From CAMFLJ01 sp963702555 (lineage in GTDB: Bacteria; Actinomycetota; Acidimicrobiia; Acidimicrobiales; Acidimicrobilacustridaceae): a stretch of 64,000 bases of DNA. Below are positions 46,475 to 54,951 of the stretch, piece by piece. Positions within the stretch are counted from its first letter, which is position 1; each line of letters starts with the position of its first letter. The stretch covers positions 248,001 to 312,000 of the forward strand of contig CAVPCW010000006.1 of assembly GCA_963702555.1 (NCBI GenBank), written 5' to 3'. The translations under genes and the position numbers were made by a program. The notes under the pieces were generated by a model that did not search any database, was not told the origin of the DNA, and saw only the letters and a program-made list of their open reading frames with translations.

Positions 46475-47227
46475 TCAGCCGAGCCCGGCCTGCCCGACGT
46501 GGAGCGGGAGCCCGGCGGGGATGCCGAGCTCGGCCGCCGCCGCGACCGACACCATCCCGACGGTGCTGGCGGTGGGGGCGACCCACGGCAGGGCCGCGGC
46601 CCAGTCGCGGTCGCCGTCGACCACGGCCAGCAGGTCGGTGCGCCACTGCTCGCCGGTGTGCAGGTCGAGCACCGCGGTGCCCGCGGCATCCGCGCTGCTC
46701 ACCGCGGCATCGCCGCCGAGGAGCTCGAGCACGAACCCGGCGGGCAGGGTGAAGCGGGTGGCCACCGACCACGCCTCGGGGGCGCAGCGGTGCAGCCACG
46801 ACAGCAGCGCGACGGTCGAGCCCGCGGTGGGCAGGACCTCGGTGGCGGCGAGCCAGGCCTCGGCCCCGCCGTCGACGTGGCCGACGAGCCAGTCGGCGTC
46901 GGCTCCGGAACCGGTGTGGCTCCCGACGACGGCGTCGTGAACCGGGGAGCCGTCTGCGCCCAGGGCCACCAGTCCGCCACCGGGCCGGCCCGGAGCGACC
47001 AGCACGCTGCGGAGGTCGTCGGCGGGGAGGCCGATGGCGGTGAGGCCGTCGACGGCGTGGCGGGTGGCCTGCACGACCGCCGTCCACCATCCGGTGGGGT
47101 CGACGAGGCCCTCGACCGGGGCGGGGTTGGCGGCACGGCCCTCACCCACCTTGCTGCGGGCGGCGGTGTCGACGACGGCGACCTCGGCGGCCGCCTCCGT
47201 CCATCCGATCTCGAGCACGAGCGTCAT
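46475..47227 (-). CDS. Half-length FGGY kinase-like protein
   Basis: A 250-residue protein resembling only the N-terminal domain of FGGY carbohydrate kinases such as xylulokinase. The pattern from residue about 75 to the end follows that domain: LVALGADGSPVHDAVVGSHTG, STVALLSWLHRCAPEAWSVA, TLPAGFVLELLGG, and SSADAAGTAVLDLHTGEQW. It stops at LPLHVGQAGLG, where the second domain would begin. The ATP phosphate loop, normally DxGTT, reads EIGWTEA here, so kinase activity is doubtful. It precedes a sugar importer operon on the same strand. It may be a regulatory or decayed kinase. Confidence 0.7.
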   Translation of the reverse strand: MTLVLEIGWTEAAAEVAVVDTAARSKVGEGRAANPAPVEGLVDPTGWWTAVVQATRHAVDGLTAIGLPADDLRSVLVAPGRPGGGLVALGADGSPVHDAVVGSHTGSGADADWLVGHVDGGAEAWLAATEVLPTAGSTVALLSWLHRCAPEAWSVATRFTLPAGFVLELLGGDAAVSSADAAGTAVLDLHTGEQWRTDLLAVVDGDRDWAAALPWVAPTASTVGMVSVAAAAELGIPAGLPLHVGQAGLG

Positions 47228-47325
47228 GGCGGCAGCCTGCCACGCCGGAGCCGACGATCCGCCACCCGGAGCCGGGCCCGGTGGTCAGCCCGTGCGGGCG
47301 GGGCGCCCGGTGCCGGTCGTCGCCG

Positions 47326-48138
47326 CTAGCGCTCGTTGACCTGACGCAGGAACCGCTGGGTGCGCTCGTGCTGAGGGTTCCCGAGCACCTCGTCGGGCGG
47401 GCCCTGTTCGACGACGACCCCGCCGTCCATGAACACGACGCGGTCGGCGACGCGGCGGGCGAAGTGCATCTCGTGGGTGACGACCATCATCGTCATGCCG
47501 TCCTCGGCCAGGGAGCGCATGACGGCGAGCACCTCGCCGACGAGCTCGGGGTCGAGGGCCGAGGTGGCCTCGTCGAAGAGCATCATGTCGGGGTCCATGG
47601 CGAGGGCCCGGGCGATGGCCACACGCTGCTGCTGGCCACCCGAGAGGCGGGCGGGGTACTCGTCGATCTTCTCGGAGAGCCCCACCCGCTCCAGCACCTC
47701 GACCGCCTTGGCGTGGGCGTCGGACTTGGAGCGCTTGAGCACCTTGCGCTGGGCGATGCAGAGGTTGTCGCACACGCTGAGGTGGCCGAAGAGGTTGAAC
47801 GACTGGAACACCATGCCGATGCGCGTGCGCATGGCGTCGAGGTCGGTGTTGTGGTCGGTGATGTCGACGCCCTCGATGAGGACCTTGCCGCCGGTGGGCT
47901 CCTCGAGTCGGTTCACGCACCGCAGCAGCGTGGACTTGCCCGACCCCGAGGGGCCGATCACGCACACGACCTCGCCGGGGGCGATCTCGAGGTCGATGCC
48001 CTTGAGCACCTCGTTGTCGCCGAAGCGCTTCTCGAGGCCCACCAGCGCGATGGCCGGCAGGCCGAGCGGCACGGTCTCGTGCTCGTCGAAGTCGTGGTGG
48101 TGCGGCAGGTGGGGATGGTGATGCTCGTGCTCGGTCAC
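47326..48138 (-). CDS. Polar amino acid ABC transporter ATPase (GlnQ type)
   Basis: A 270-residue ATPase. Walker A is GPSGSGKST near residue 63, the signature LSGGQQQRVAIARA near 165, and Walker B MMLFDEATSALDP; the switch histidine is in VVTHEMHFARRV. It carries an unusual 20-residue N-terminal tail rich in His (EHEHHHPHLPHHHDFDEHE) before the conserved part starts. It is encoded after its permease with four bases between them. Confidence 0.93.
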   Translation of the reverse strand: MTEHEHHHPHLPHHHDFDEHETVPLGLPAIALVGLEKRFGDNEVLKGIDLEIAPGEVVCVIGPSGSGKSTLLRCVNRLEEPTGGKVLIEGVDITDHNTDLDAMRTRIGMVFQSFNLFGHLSVCDNLCIAQRKVLKRSKSDAHAKAVEVLERVGLSEKIDEYPARLSGGQQQRVAIARALAMDPDMMLFDEATSALDPELVGEVLAVMRSLAEDGMTMMVVTHEMHFARRVADRVVFMDGGVVVEQGPPDEVLGNPQHERTQRFLRQVNER

Positions 48139-48142
48139 GGTG

Positions 48143-48925
48143 TCACCTCGACCTCTTGCCCTTGCGCTCGAGATAGGCGGCGGCCCGCGTGAGCGGCAGG
48201 GTGATGGCCAGGTACACGATCGCCGCGGCCACCAGCGGGGTGCCGTTGAAGGTGTCGCCGACGGAGTCGCGGGCGTACTTGGTCAGCTCGATGGTGGCGC
48301 CGGTGGTGCCGAGCACGAACAGCAGCGACGTGTCCTTGAGCAGGATGACGAGCTCGTTGGTGAGCGCCGGGAGGATGATGCGGAAGGCCTGGGGGATGAT
48401 GATCGACGCCATCGACTGCGCGTAGCCCATGCCGAGCGATCGGGCGGCCTCCATCTGGCCCTTCGGCACCGCTTCGATGCCGGCCCGGATGGTCTCGGCC
48501 AGGTAGGCACCGGTGACGATGGCCAGTGCCACCGAGCCGGCGGTGTAGGTGCCGGGCAGGCGGATGCCGAGGGCGATCGGCAGCACGAAGCCGATGAGGA
48601 TGATCGTGATCAGCGCGGGCAGGCCGCGGAAGATCTCGATGTAGGTGGCGGCGAACCAGCGGTAGGGCTTCACGCTGGAGAGCCGCATGAGGGCCAGCAG
48701 CAGGCCGAGGGCGAGGCCGCCACTGAAGCCGAAGAAGGTGAAGATCAGGGTGTTGCGGGCGGCCTGGGTGATGATCTTCGGGAACTGGTCGAAGAAGATC
48801 TCCGGGTCGAAGAAGGCGTTCTGGAGCTTGCCCCAGTCGGCCTTCGCGACGACGACGAGGATCACCAGCAGCGTGACCCCGTAGATGGTGTAGCGCACCA
48901 CCTTCGCTTTGGTTCGTCGGTTCAT
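48143..48925 (-). CDS. Polar amino acid ABC transporter permease
   Basis: A 260-residue permease of the His/Glu/Gln/Arg/opine family, with helices near residues 10-30, 58-80, 95-118, 130-150 and 210-245. The family marker IEIFRGLPALITIILI is present, and the ATPase contact region reads QMEAARSLGMGYAQSMASIIIPQA. It forms the pore of the amino acid importer. Confidence 0.93.
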   Translation of the reverse strand: MNRRTKAKVVRYTIYGVTLLVILVVVAKADWGKLQNAFFDPEIFFDQFPKIITQAARNTLIFTFFGFSGGLALGLLLALMRLSSVKPYRWFAATYIEIFRGLPALITIILIGFVLPIALGIRLPGTYTAGSVALAIVTGAYLAETIRAGIEAVPKGQMEAARSLGMGYAQSMASIIIPQAFRIILPALTNELVILLKDTSLLFVLGTTGATIELTKYARDSVGDTFNGTPLVAAAIVYLAITLPLTRAAAYLERKGKRSR

Positions 48926-49026
48926 CGTTCGTTCCCGGGCCGGGTGGGGGACCGGCTGTCGCACCGGTGGGGCCGGACGTTACGTCGCAGCCTCCACCGG
49001 TGCAGCCAGCACGTCGGTCGGGTCGA

Positions 49027-49815
49027 TCAGCTCTTGGTGCCGAACCACTTCTCGTAGATGGTCTGGTAGGTGCCGTCGGCCTTGATCGCGGCCAGGGCGG
49101 TGTTGAGCTGCTGGAGCAGCTCGGTGTTCTCCTTGGTGGTGGCGAAGCCGTACTGCTCGCCGGTGGGGAACGTCTCGGTGACCTTGAACTGGTCGCCCTG
49201 GGTGGCCCGGTAGGCGTTCACCGGGTAGTCCTGCAGGGCGGCGTCGATGTCGCCGGAGATCAGGGCCGGGAACATCTCGTCGCCGGTCTGGAACTCCTTG
49301 ATGGTGGCGCCGGCCGGCTTGTTCTCCTCGGCGAAGTCGGCGCCCGAGGTGCCGGACTGCACGCCGATGGTCTTGCCGGCGAGGTCGCCGAGGGTCTTGT
49401 ACGTCGCGGCGTTCTCCTCGAGGATCAGCAGCGACTGGTCCGCATCGAAGTACGGGTCGGTGAAGTTGACCTTCTCGGCACGCTCGTCGGTGATGGTCAT
49501 CGCCGAGGCGATCATCTCGCAGTCGCCGGCGGCGAGCGACGGGATGATGGTGTCGAACGGGGTGGTGCGGAACTCCACCGAGGCGTCGAACGTCGAGGCC
49601 ATGGCCGACACGACGTCGTAGTCGAAGCCGGTGGTGGTGCCGTTGTCGTCGAACTCGAACGGCTTGTACGGCATGTCCGAGCAGACGGTGATCTTCGTGG
49701 CCTTGGTGGCCGACGTCGTGTCGCTCGAGCTGCTGTCGCTCGAGCCGCACGCGGCGATGAACAACGTGGTGGCCGCGAGTGCAGCCATGCCCAGACGGGC
49801 GCGGGTGGAACGCAT
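49027..49815 (-). CDS. Polar amino acid ABC transporter binding lipoprotein
   Basis: A 262-residue periplasmic binding protein of the GlnH/HisJ type. The signal MRSTRARLGMAALAATTLFI ends in a lipobox at AACGSS. The mature part has MPYKPFEFDDNGTTTGFDYD, FDTIIPSLAAGDCEMIASAM and IGVQSGTSGADF, the binding-site strands of the family, with the usual alpha-amino acid arginine as TITDER. It is the first gene of the importer operon and probably feeds the permease with an acidic or amide amino acid. Confidence 0.93.
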   Translation of the reverse strand: MRSTRARLGMAALAATTLFIAACGSSDSSSSDTTSATKATKITVCSDMPYKPFEFDDNGTTTGFDYDVVSAMASTFDASVEFRTTPFDTIIPSLAAGDCEMIASAMTITDERAEKVNFTDPYFDADQSLLILEENAATYKTLGDLAGKTIGVQSGTSGADFAEENKPAGATIKEFQTGDEMFPALISGDIDAALQDYPVNAYRATQGDQFKVTETFPTGEQYGFATTKENTELLQQLNTALAAIKADGTYQTIYEKWFGTKS

Positions 49816-49946
49816 CGGGGTGGGACCTCCAGGCCTCGACGAGGGTCGGGGGTGATGCGATGACGAGGCCGAAGAAGGTTAACCCGTCCGGATATCTGTT
49901 TGTTACCGGACGGTAAAGCCCGGTTGGCCGGCCGGTCACCGCGCCG

Positions 49947-50876
49947 TCACCGGCCCGGGGGCCACGGCGGCGGCGGGCAGAGGGCGACGGCGGCCCGCAG
50001 CCGGTCGGCGGCCCCGGACGAGAGCAGCCCTTCGAGCAGGTCGAGGTGCCCGGCCCACGGCATGGACTCGCCGAGCAGCCATCGGGCGAACATGCCGGCG
50101 TCCATCCATGCCGCGACCGCGCCGTCGAGCTCGCCGAACGGCGTGGTGCCGGCCTCGACGCAGCGCTGGCGGTACCGCTCCCAGTCGAGCTGCTCGCCGA
50201 AGGCCACGGTGTGCCGGGCGATCGCCGCCGGGGTGGGGACGGCGGTGCCCGGCGCGAGCTCGTGGGCGGGGTTGTGACGAACCACCGAGGGCCAGTCGAG
50301 GCAGGGCTGCTCGAGTGCGGCGCGGGTGGTGCGGGCGAGCCAGAGGTCGACGACGTGGGCGGTCATGTCCGGTGGCGGGGGCGCGGTGGGCAGGTCGAGC
50401 ATCCGCCGGCAGGCGTCGGCGGCGCGGCCCTGCACCGGCTCGGCGGTCGGCCCGTCGGTGCCGGTGCGTCCGTCCGGGGTGCCGAGCACGCTGACCGACA
50501 CCCCTCGCCGGTCGACGAGGTGGACGAAGGTGGCGCCGTCGGCCGTGTCGGCCGCGTCGAGCGGCCGCGTCAGGGCGCTGGTGACGAGGCCCACCGCCCA
50601 GAACGCCTCGGGGGAGGAGCGCCCGAGCAGCGCCGTCACCGGGTCGGGGTCGTCGAGGGCGGCGAGCACGAGGTGGTCGGGCCGGGCGCCGGGCTCGGGC
50701 ACCACCCCGATGGACGCCAGGTCGACGACGCCGACGAGGTCGGCCGGGCCGGGGTCGCCCAGGGCGACGTCGTGGAGGGCCCGGGCGATGGCGGCCAGGC
50801 GGTCGTCGGCGTCGAGGGGGACGGCGAGGTCGGAGGGAGCGGTGGACGGGTGCAGCGGATCGGGATGCAGGGACAC
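49947..50876 (-). CDS. Uncharacterised protein
   Basis: A 309-residue cytosolic protein without a recognised domain. It is rich in Ala, Asp and Pro. Notable stretches are RLAAIARALHDVALGDPG near the start, RRMLDLPTAPPPPDMTAHVV in the middle and FGELDGAVAAWMDAGMFARWL near the end. The GTG start 50876 follows AAAGG. It lies downstream of the exonuclease gene on the same strand, 120 bases away. Function unknown. Confidence 0.65.
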   Translation of the reverse strand: MSLHPDPLHPSTAPSDLAVPLDADDRLAAIARALHDVALGDPGPADLVGVVDLASIGVVPEPGARPDHLVLAALDDPDPVTALLGRSSPEAFWAVGLVTSALTRPLDAADTADGATFVHLVDRRGVSVSVLGTPDGRTGTDGPTAEPVQGRAADACRRMLDLPTAPPPPDMTAHVVDLWLARTTRAALEQPCLDWPSVVRHNPAHELAPGTAVPTPAAIARHTVAFGEQLDWERYRQRCVEAGTTPFGELDGAVAAWMDAGMFARWLLGESMPWAGHLDLLEGLLSSGAADRLRAAVALCPPPPWPPGR

Positions 50877-50995
50877 GGCAGTGCCTTTCGCCGGGCTCGG
50901 ATGGCCGGCGATCGGGCGGTGCGGTGCACCCGGGAGGATCGCGATGTTCCCGTGGACGACATGGTGCCAGGGGGGTGTGACAGCGCCGGGCGGCG

Positions 50996-51640
50996 TCAGG
51001 TCGTGCGGAGCCGCTTGCGGGGCCAGGGGCGCCGGCCGGTGGGCACGGCGCCGAGGAGGGAGCCGAGGAGGTCGGCGGTGACGCGGGCGTCGGCCAGTGC
51101 CCGATGGGCCTCGGGCTGGGGGATGCCGGCCGCGGCCGAGCAGGCGGCGAGCGAGTAGCCCTCGGCCCGCCCGGGGTGCAGCGCCCGGCTGAGGGTGAGG
51201 GTGCACAGCCCGAGGGCCTCGGGCCGCTCGATGTCGGCCCGCGCCCACTCCGCCGCCAGGAAGGCGGCGTCGAAGGCCAGGTTGTGGGCGGTGACGACCG
51301 CCCCCTCGAGCTCGGTCGCCAACCGGTCGGCGACCTCGGCGAAGCGGGGTGCGGTGGCCAGGTCGGCGTCGGTGATGCCGTGCACCGCGGTGGGGCCGGG
51401 ATCGCGGCCCGGGTTCACCAGCGACGACCACTCGGACACGGCCCGCCCCGAGGCATCGCAGCGGACGACCGCGACCTCGACGACGCGGTCGACGGCGGGA
51501 TCGAGGCCGGTGGTCTCCACGTCGACCACCGCGTAGGGGCCGGCCGGGGCGAGCGGGCCGAAGCGCCGCAGCCTGACGCTGCGCAGGCCGGGAGGCTCGT
51601 CGTGCCACCTGGGTGGGGCAGCGGTGCCCGGGCTCGTCAT
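50996..51640 (-). CDS. DEDDh 3'-5' exonuclease (DnaQ/epsilon-like)
   Basis: A 214-residue exonuclease. Exo I is VVDVETTGLDP near residue 40 (the DxE pair), Exo II is TAHNLAFDAAFLAAEW near residue 118, and Exo III is AHRALADARVTADLL near residue 183, with the DEDDh histidine. It removes 3' nucleotides, either in proofreading or in DNA/RNA turnover. The protein is stand-alone and carries a basic tail (RRPWPRKRLRTT). Confidence 0.92.
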   Translation of the reverse strand: MTSPGTAAPPRWHDEPPGLRSVRLRRFGPLAPAGPYAVVDVETTGLDPAVDRVVEVAVVRCDASGRAVSEWSSLVNPGRDPGPTAVHGITDADLATAPRFAEVADRLATELEGAVVTAHNLAFDAAFLAAEWARADIERPEALGLCTLTLSRALHPGRAEGYSLAACSAAAGIPQPEAHRALADARVTADLLGSLLGAVPTGRRPWPRKRLRTT

Positions 51641-51721
51641 GGCGCCCACCGTACGCACCCCCGACGACAGCGGCCCGGGTCGTCGCCCCGCGGGGAGGGT
51701 CGGGTCTGAGAGACTCCGCCC

Positions 51722-52528
51722 ATGGCCCCTGACGCGACCGAGGCACCCGACGAGGGCGGCGACCGCACACGCACCGGTGCCCAGGCCGTCGAGCGGGCGA
51801 TGGCGATCCTGCGCTGCTTCGAGGAGGACGACGACGACCTGGGGATCTCCGAGATCGCGGCGCGGACCGGCCTGCGGGTGAGCACCGCCCACCGCATCGT
51901 GCGGGCGCTCTGCGGCGACGGCTTCATGGACCAGGACCGCCGCAGCGACCGCTACCGGCTGGGGCGCACCCTCGTGCTCCTCGGCCAGCAGGCGGCCTCG
52001 CAGCTGGGGCTCGAAGGGGCCCGTCCCACCCTCGAGCGCCTCGCCGCGTCCACCGGTGAGTCGGCGTCGCTCGGCACCCGCCAGGGCGACGAGATCGTCG
52101 TGGTGCTCGTGGCCTCGTCGGCCCAGCGCCTCCGGTTCGACCACGAGCAGGGGGGTCGCATCGGGCTGCACGCCTCGGCGATGGGGAAGGCGGTGCTCGC
52201 CCACTCCACCCGCGACCTCGCCCGGGCCGTGCCCGCCGAGATGGACCTCGCCCGCTACACCGACCAGACCGTGGTCGACCGCGACGCGCTGCTCGCCGAG
52301 CTGGCCGTGATCCGCGAGCAGGGCTACGCCGTCAACGACCAGGGCCGCTTCGAGGGCGTCATCGGGGTGGCCGCCCCGGTCATCGGCCGCGACGGCATCG
52401 CCCGCGCCGCCGTCGGCGTGCAGGGCCCCACCAGCCGCCTCGGTGCCGACCAGCTGCCCGAGGTCGCCGCCCGCGTGCTCGAGGCCGCCGAGGAGCTCTC
52501 GGCGCAGCCCATCCTCGACCGCCTCTAG
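51722..52528 (+). CDS. IclR-family transcriptional regulator
   Basis: A 268-residue IclR regulator with the winged helix-turn-helix LGISEIAARTGLRVSTAHRI near residue 40 and a full ligand-binding domain (RIGLHASAMGKAVLAHST, GYAVNDQGRFEGVIGVAAPV). The domain is closer to the family standard than that of the IclR gene at 18678. The target is not evident; it faces the exonuclease gene across an 81-base gap. The palindrome that follows serves as its terminator. Confidence 0.92.
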   Translation: MAPDATEAPDEGGDRTRTGAQAVERAMAILRCFEEDDDDLGISEIAARTGLRVSTAHRIVRALCGDGFMDQDRRSDRYRLGRTLVLLGQQAASQLGLEGARPTLERLAASTGESASLGTRQGDEIVVVLVASSAQRLRFDHEQGGRIGLHASAMGKAVLAHSTRDLARAVPAEMDLARYTDQTVVDRDALLAELAVIREQGYAVNDQGRFEGVIGVAAPVIGRDGIARAAVGVQGPTSRLGADQLPEVAARVLEAAEELSAQPILDRL

Positions 52529-52540
52529 GTCACCGACCCC

Positions 52541-52589
52541 GAAGGTGGCTCACGTGGTGTCGGAATCCGACACGAGGTGAGCCACCTTC
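52541..52589. repeat. GGTGGCTCA palindrome, copy C
   Basis: Arms of 24 bases around one central base, with two mismatched pairs. The outer arm GAAGGTGGCTCAC and the core GTGTCGGAATCCGACAC are shared with copy A at 12677-12723. It starts 12 bases after the IclR stop and ends 30 bases before the stop of the convergent PhoH2 gene. Confidence 0.88.
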
Positions 52590-52619
52590 CGGTCGGTCGG
52601 GGCGGGCCTGGGCGTGGGG

Positions 52620-53996
52620 TCAGCCCTGGAGGGGGCCGTCGAGCAGGTCGGTGACCACGGCGGCGATCTCGCTGCGCTCGGAGCGGGTGAGGGTGACGTG
52701 GCCGAAGATCGGATGGCCCTTGAGGGCCTCGATCACCGACACCACGCCGTCGTGGCGGCCCACCCGCAGGTTGTCGCGCTGGGCGACGTCGTGGGTGAGC
52801 ACCACCCGGCTGCCCATGCCGAGGCGGCTGAGGGCCGTCAGCAGCACGGGACGCTCGAGGTTCTGGGCCTCGTCGACGATCACGAAGCTGTCGTTGAGGC
52901 TGCGGCCCCGGATGTGGGTGAGGGGCAGCACCTCGAGCAGCCCCCGCGCCATGACCTCGTCGATGACCTCGGGCCCGGTGATCGACTCGAGGCCGTCGAG
53001 CACCGCGGCGGTCCAGGGGTTCATCTTCTCGAGCTCGGAGCCGGGGAGGTAGCCGAGGTCCTGGCCGCCCACCGCGTAGAGCGGGCGGAAGACCAGCACC
53101 CGCTTGTGGGTGCGCTGCTCGAGCACGGACTCCAGGCCGGCGGCGAGGGCCAGCACGCTCTTGCCGGTGCCGGCCGGACCGCCCAGCGAGACGATGCCGA
53201 TCGACGGGTCGGCGAGCAGGTCGATGGCGATGCGCTGCTCGGCCGAGCGGCCCCGCACGTCGAAGAGGTGGCCGTCGCGGCGCACCAGGTGCAGCGCCTT
53301 GTCGGGGTGGACCCGGGCGAGCGCCGACTGGGAGCCGGCGTGCAGCACCACGCCGGTGTGGCAGGGGAGGTCGCGGGCCCGGTCGTCGTCGATGGAGCCG
53401 AGGTCGAACAGGTCGTCGATGGTGGTGCTGTCGACCTCGAGCTCGACCAGGCCGGTCCAGCTCGTGTCGCGGGCGAGCTCGTTGCGGTACTCCTCGGCGG
53501 GGAGCCCGACGATGGAGGCCTTCAGCCGCAGGGGCAGGTCCTTGGTGACGACGGTGACGTGCCTGCCCTCGTTGGCCAGGTTGCGGGCCACGGCGAGGAT
53601 GCGGTGGTCGTTGGTGTCGCCGGCGAGGGAGGCGGGCAGCGCCCCGAGGTCCTGGTGGTTGATCTCGACGCGGAGGGTGCCCCCGGACTCGTTGACCGGG
53701 AAGGGGGTCATGAGGTTGCCGTGCTGCACCCGGTAGTGCTCGAGCTGGCGCAGCGCCTGGCGGGCGGTCCAGCCCAGCTCGGGGTCGTTGCGCTTCGACT
53801 CGAGCTCCAGCAGCACCACGACCGGCAGCACGACGGCGTGCTCGTCGAAGCGCACCATCGCCTTCGGGTCGGCCAGCAGCACCGAGGTGTCGAGGACGTA
53901 GACCCTCGTCTCCACGACCGGGCCACCGGGTGTCACCGAGGGCGACGGGGCGGCGGGGTCGAACGGGCGCGTCGGCACAGCAGGCGTGATGGTCAC
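52620..53996 (-). CDS. PIN-domain/PhoH ATPase (PhoH2)
   Basis: A 458-residue PhoH2-type protein. The N-terminal PIN ribonuclease domain starts VYVLDTSVLLADP (Asp36) and has LELESKRND and GDTNDHRIL. The C-terminal PhoH ATPase has Walker A GGPAGTGKS at 272-280 and Walker B FVIVDEAQ at 371-378. Mycobacterial PhoH2 unwinds and cuts RNA. A GTG start is used. A 225-base leader without a clear gene precedes it on the minus strand. Confidence 0.94.
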   Translation of the reverse strand: MTITPAVPTRPFDPAAPSPSVTPGGPVVETRVYVLDTSVLLADPKAMVRFDEHAVVLPVVVLLELESKRNDPELGWTARQALRQLEHYRVQHGNLMTPFPVNESGGTLRVEINHQDLGALPASLAGDTNDHRILAVARNLANEGRHVTVVTKDLPLRLKASIVGLPAEEYRNELARDTSWTGLVELEVDSTTIDDLFDLGSIDDDRARDLPCHTGVVLHAGSQSALARVHPDKALHLVRRDGHLFDVRGRSAEQRIAIDLLADPSIGIVSLGGPAGTGKSVLALAAGLESVLEQRTHKRVLVFRPLYAVGGQDLGYLPGSELEKMNPWTAAVLDGLESITGPEVIDEVMARGLLEVLPLTHIRGRSLNDSFVIVDEAQNLERPVLLTALSRLGMGSRVVLTHDVAQRDNLRVGRHDGVVSVIEALKGHPIFGHVTLTRSERSEIAAVVTDLLDGPLQG

Positions 53997-54221
53997 GGGT
54001 CTCCCACAAGGTCGGGCACCTCGAGGAAGACCACGGCTCAGGACCGACCGACGCGAGGTCGAGCGAACGCTGACGGGGCGGCTCCGTGGAGCGGCACCGG
54101 GTCGGGCTCAGGTGCAGGGTGCGGCATGCGAGAGCCATCCAACACCCGGCGCACGCGCGGGGGGTGGATGCCGCAGGCTTTGTCATCCCCCGTTCACGGA
54201 GAGTCCGGCCGGGCGTCGCTC
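53997..54221. other. Leader region upstream of PhoH2
   Basis: No convincing gene is seen in these 225 bases. On the minus strand TGCGGC and GCCGCA enclose a further stem ATCCA/TGGAT with a CCC/GGG pairing, and a small perfect palindrome GCTCCACGGAGC lies nearer the PhoH2 start. A 100-codon minus-strand frame beginning MTKPAASTPRAC has no usable ribosome spacing. Mycobacterial phoH2 is preceded by a small antitoxin gene (phoAT); no homologue is recognised here. Confidence 0.35.
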
Positions 54222-54947
54222 TCAGACCGCCACGCGCATCGGCAGGCCCCGCGAATCGAGCGAGCCGTCGCCCAGCACGAGGGCCGTGCCCGCCGCCCAT
54301 CGCCGGGCCGACCACGCCGCGGCGGCGGCGTCGAGGACGTCGTCGGCCGCGGCGCCGCGGGCCCGGGCCGTCAGCAGCTCGGCGCTCCCGGGGAAGGGCC
54401 CGACCAGCAGCGCGAGGCGGGCGGCACGCCCCTCGGCCGTGCGTTTGGTCGTCGGCAGCGGCGCACCCGCGAGCTCGGCGAAGGCCGACTCGGGGTGGGC
54501 CTCCACCACCGCCTCGGTGAGCCCCGGGTCGATGGCGGCGTCGACCTCGGCGATCTTGGCCAGGAGGTTGAAGGCCTGGATGGAGATGCCGCGGCCGTCG
54601 ATGGCGCGGCTGCGGCGCACCGCCTCGGCGTGGTCGGCGGCGCCCAGCACCGGCCGGGGTGGGGTGGGGAACACCGACGACCGCCGGGGCCCGAGGCGGG
54701 CCCGGGTGAGGTCGTCGCAGGCCCGTCGCCCGGCGTCGGGGAGCCCGATGGGCATGTCGAGGCCGACGGCGACGAGGTCGCCGGACCGAACCCGGTCGAA
54801 CACGGTGCCGATGTGGTCGACGACCTCGATGGACAGGATCGGTCCCGGCCCGCGCGCCGAGGTCGTGGCCACGACCCAGCCCGACCGGCAGCCGTCGACG
54901 CCGGCGACGAGCACGTCGGGGCCTCGACGTCGGGTGCGGGAGGCCAC
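54222..54947 (-). CDS. DUF429 family protein
   Basis: A 241-residue protein of the DUF429 group, predicted to adopt an RNase H-like nuclease fold. Key features are VAGVDGCRSGWVVA at the start (first acidic residue), VGLDMPIGLPD near residue 62, RSSVFPTPPR, and EAHPESAFAELAGAP. The activity of the family is not established. It starts with GTG four bases after the stop of the PIG-L gene, so the two are co-transcribed. Confidence 0.85.
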   Translation of the reverse strand: MASRTRRRGPDVLVAGVDGCRSGWVVATTSARGPGPILSIEVVDHIGTVFDRVRSGDLVAVGLDMPIGLPDAGRRACDDLTRARLGPRRSSVFPTPPRPVLGAADHAEAVRRSRAIDGRGISIQAFNLLAKIAEVDAAIDPGLTEAVVEAHPESAFAELAGAPLPTTKRTAEGRAARLALLVGPFPGSAELLTARARGAAADDVLDAAAAAWSARRWAAGTALVLGDGSLDSRGLPMRVAV

Positions 54948-54951
54948 GCCG

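Noticed and set aside
49947..51770. Single 607-codon minus-strand frame spanning the uncharacterised protein and the exonuclease gene region
   Set aside because: Only its last 309 codons, after GTG 50876, read as protein. The upstream part is an out-of-frame shadow of the exonuclease.
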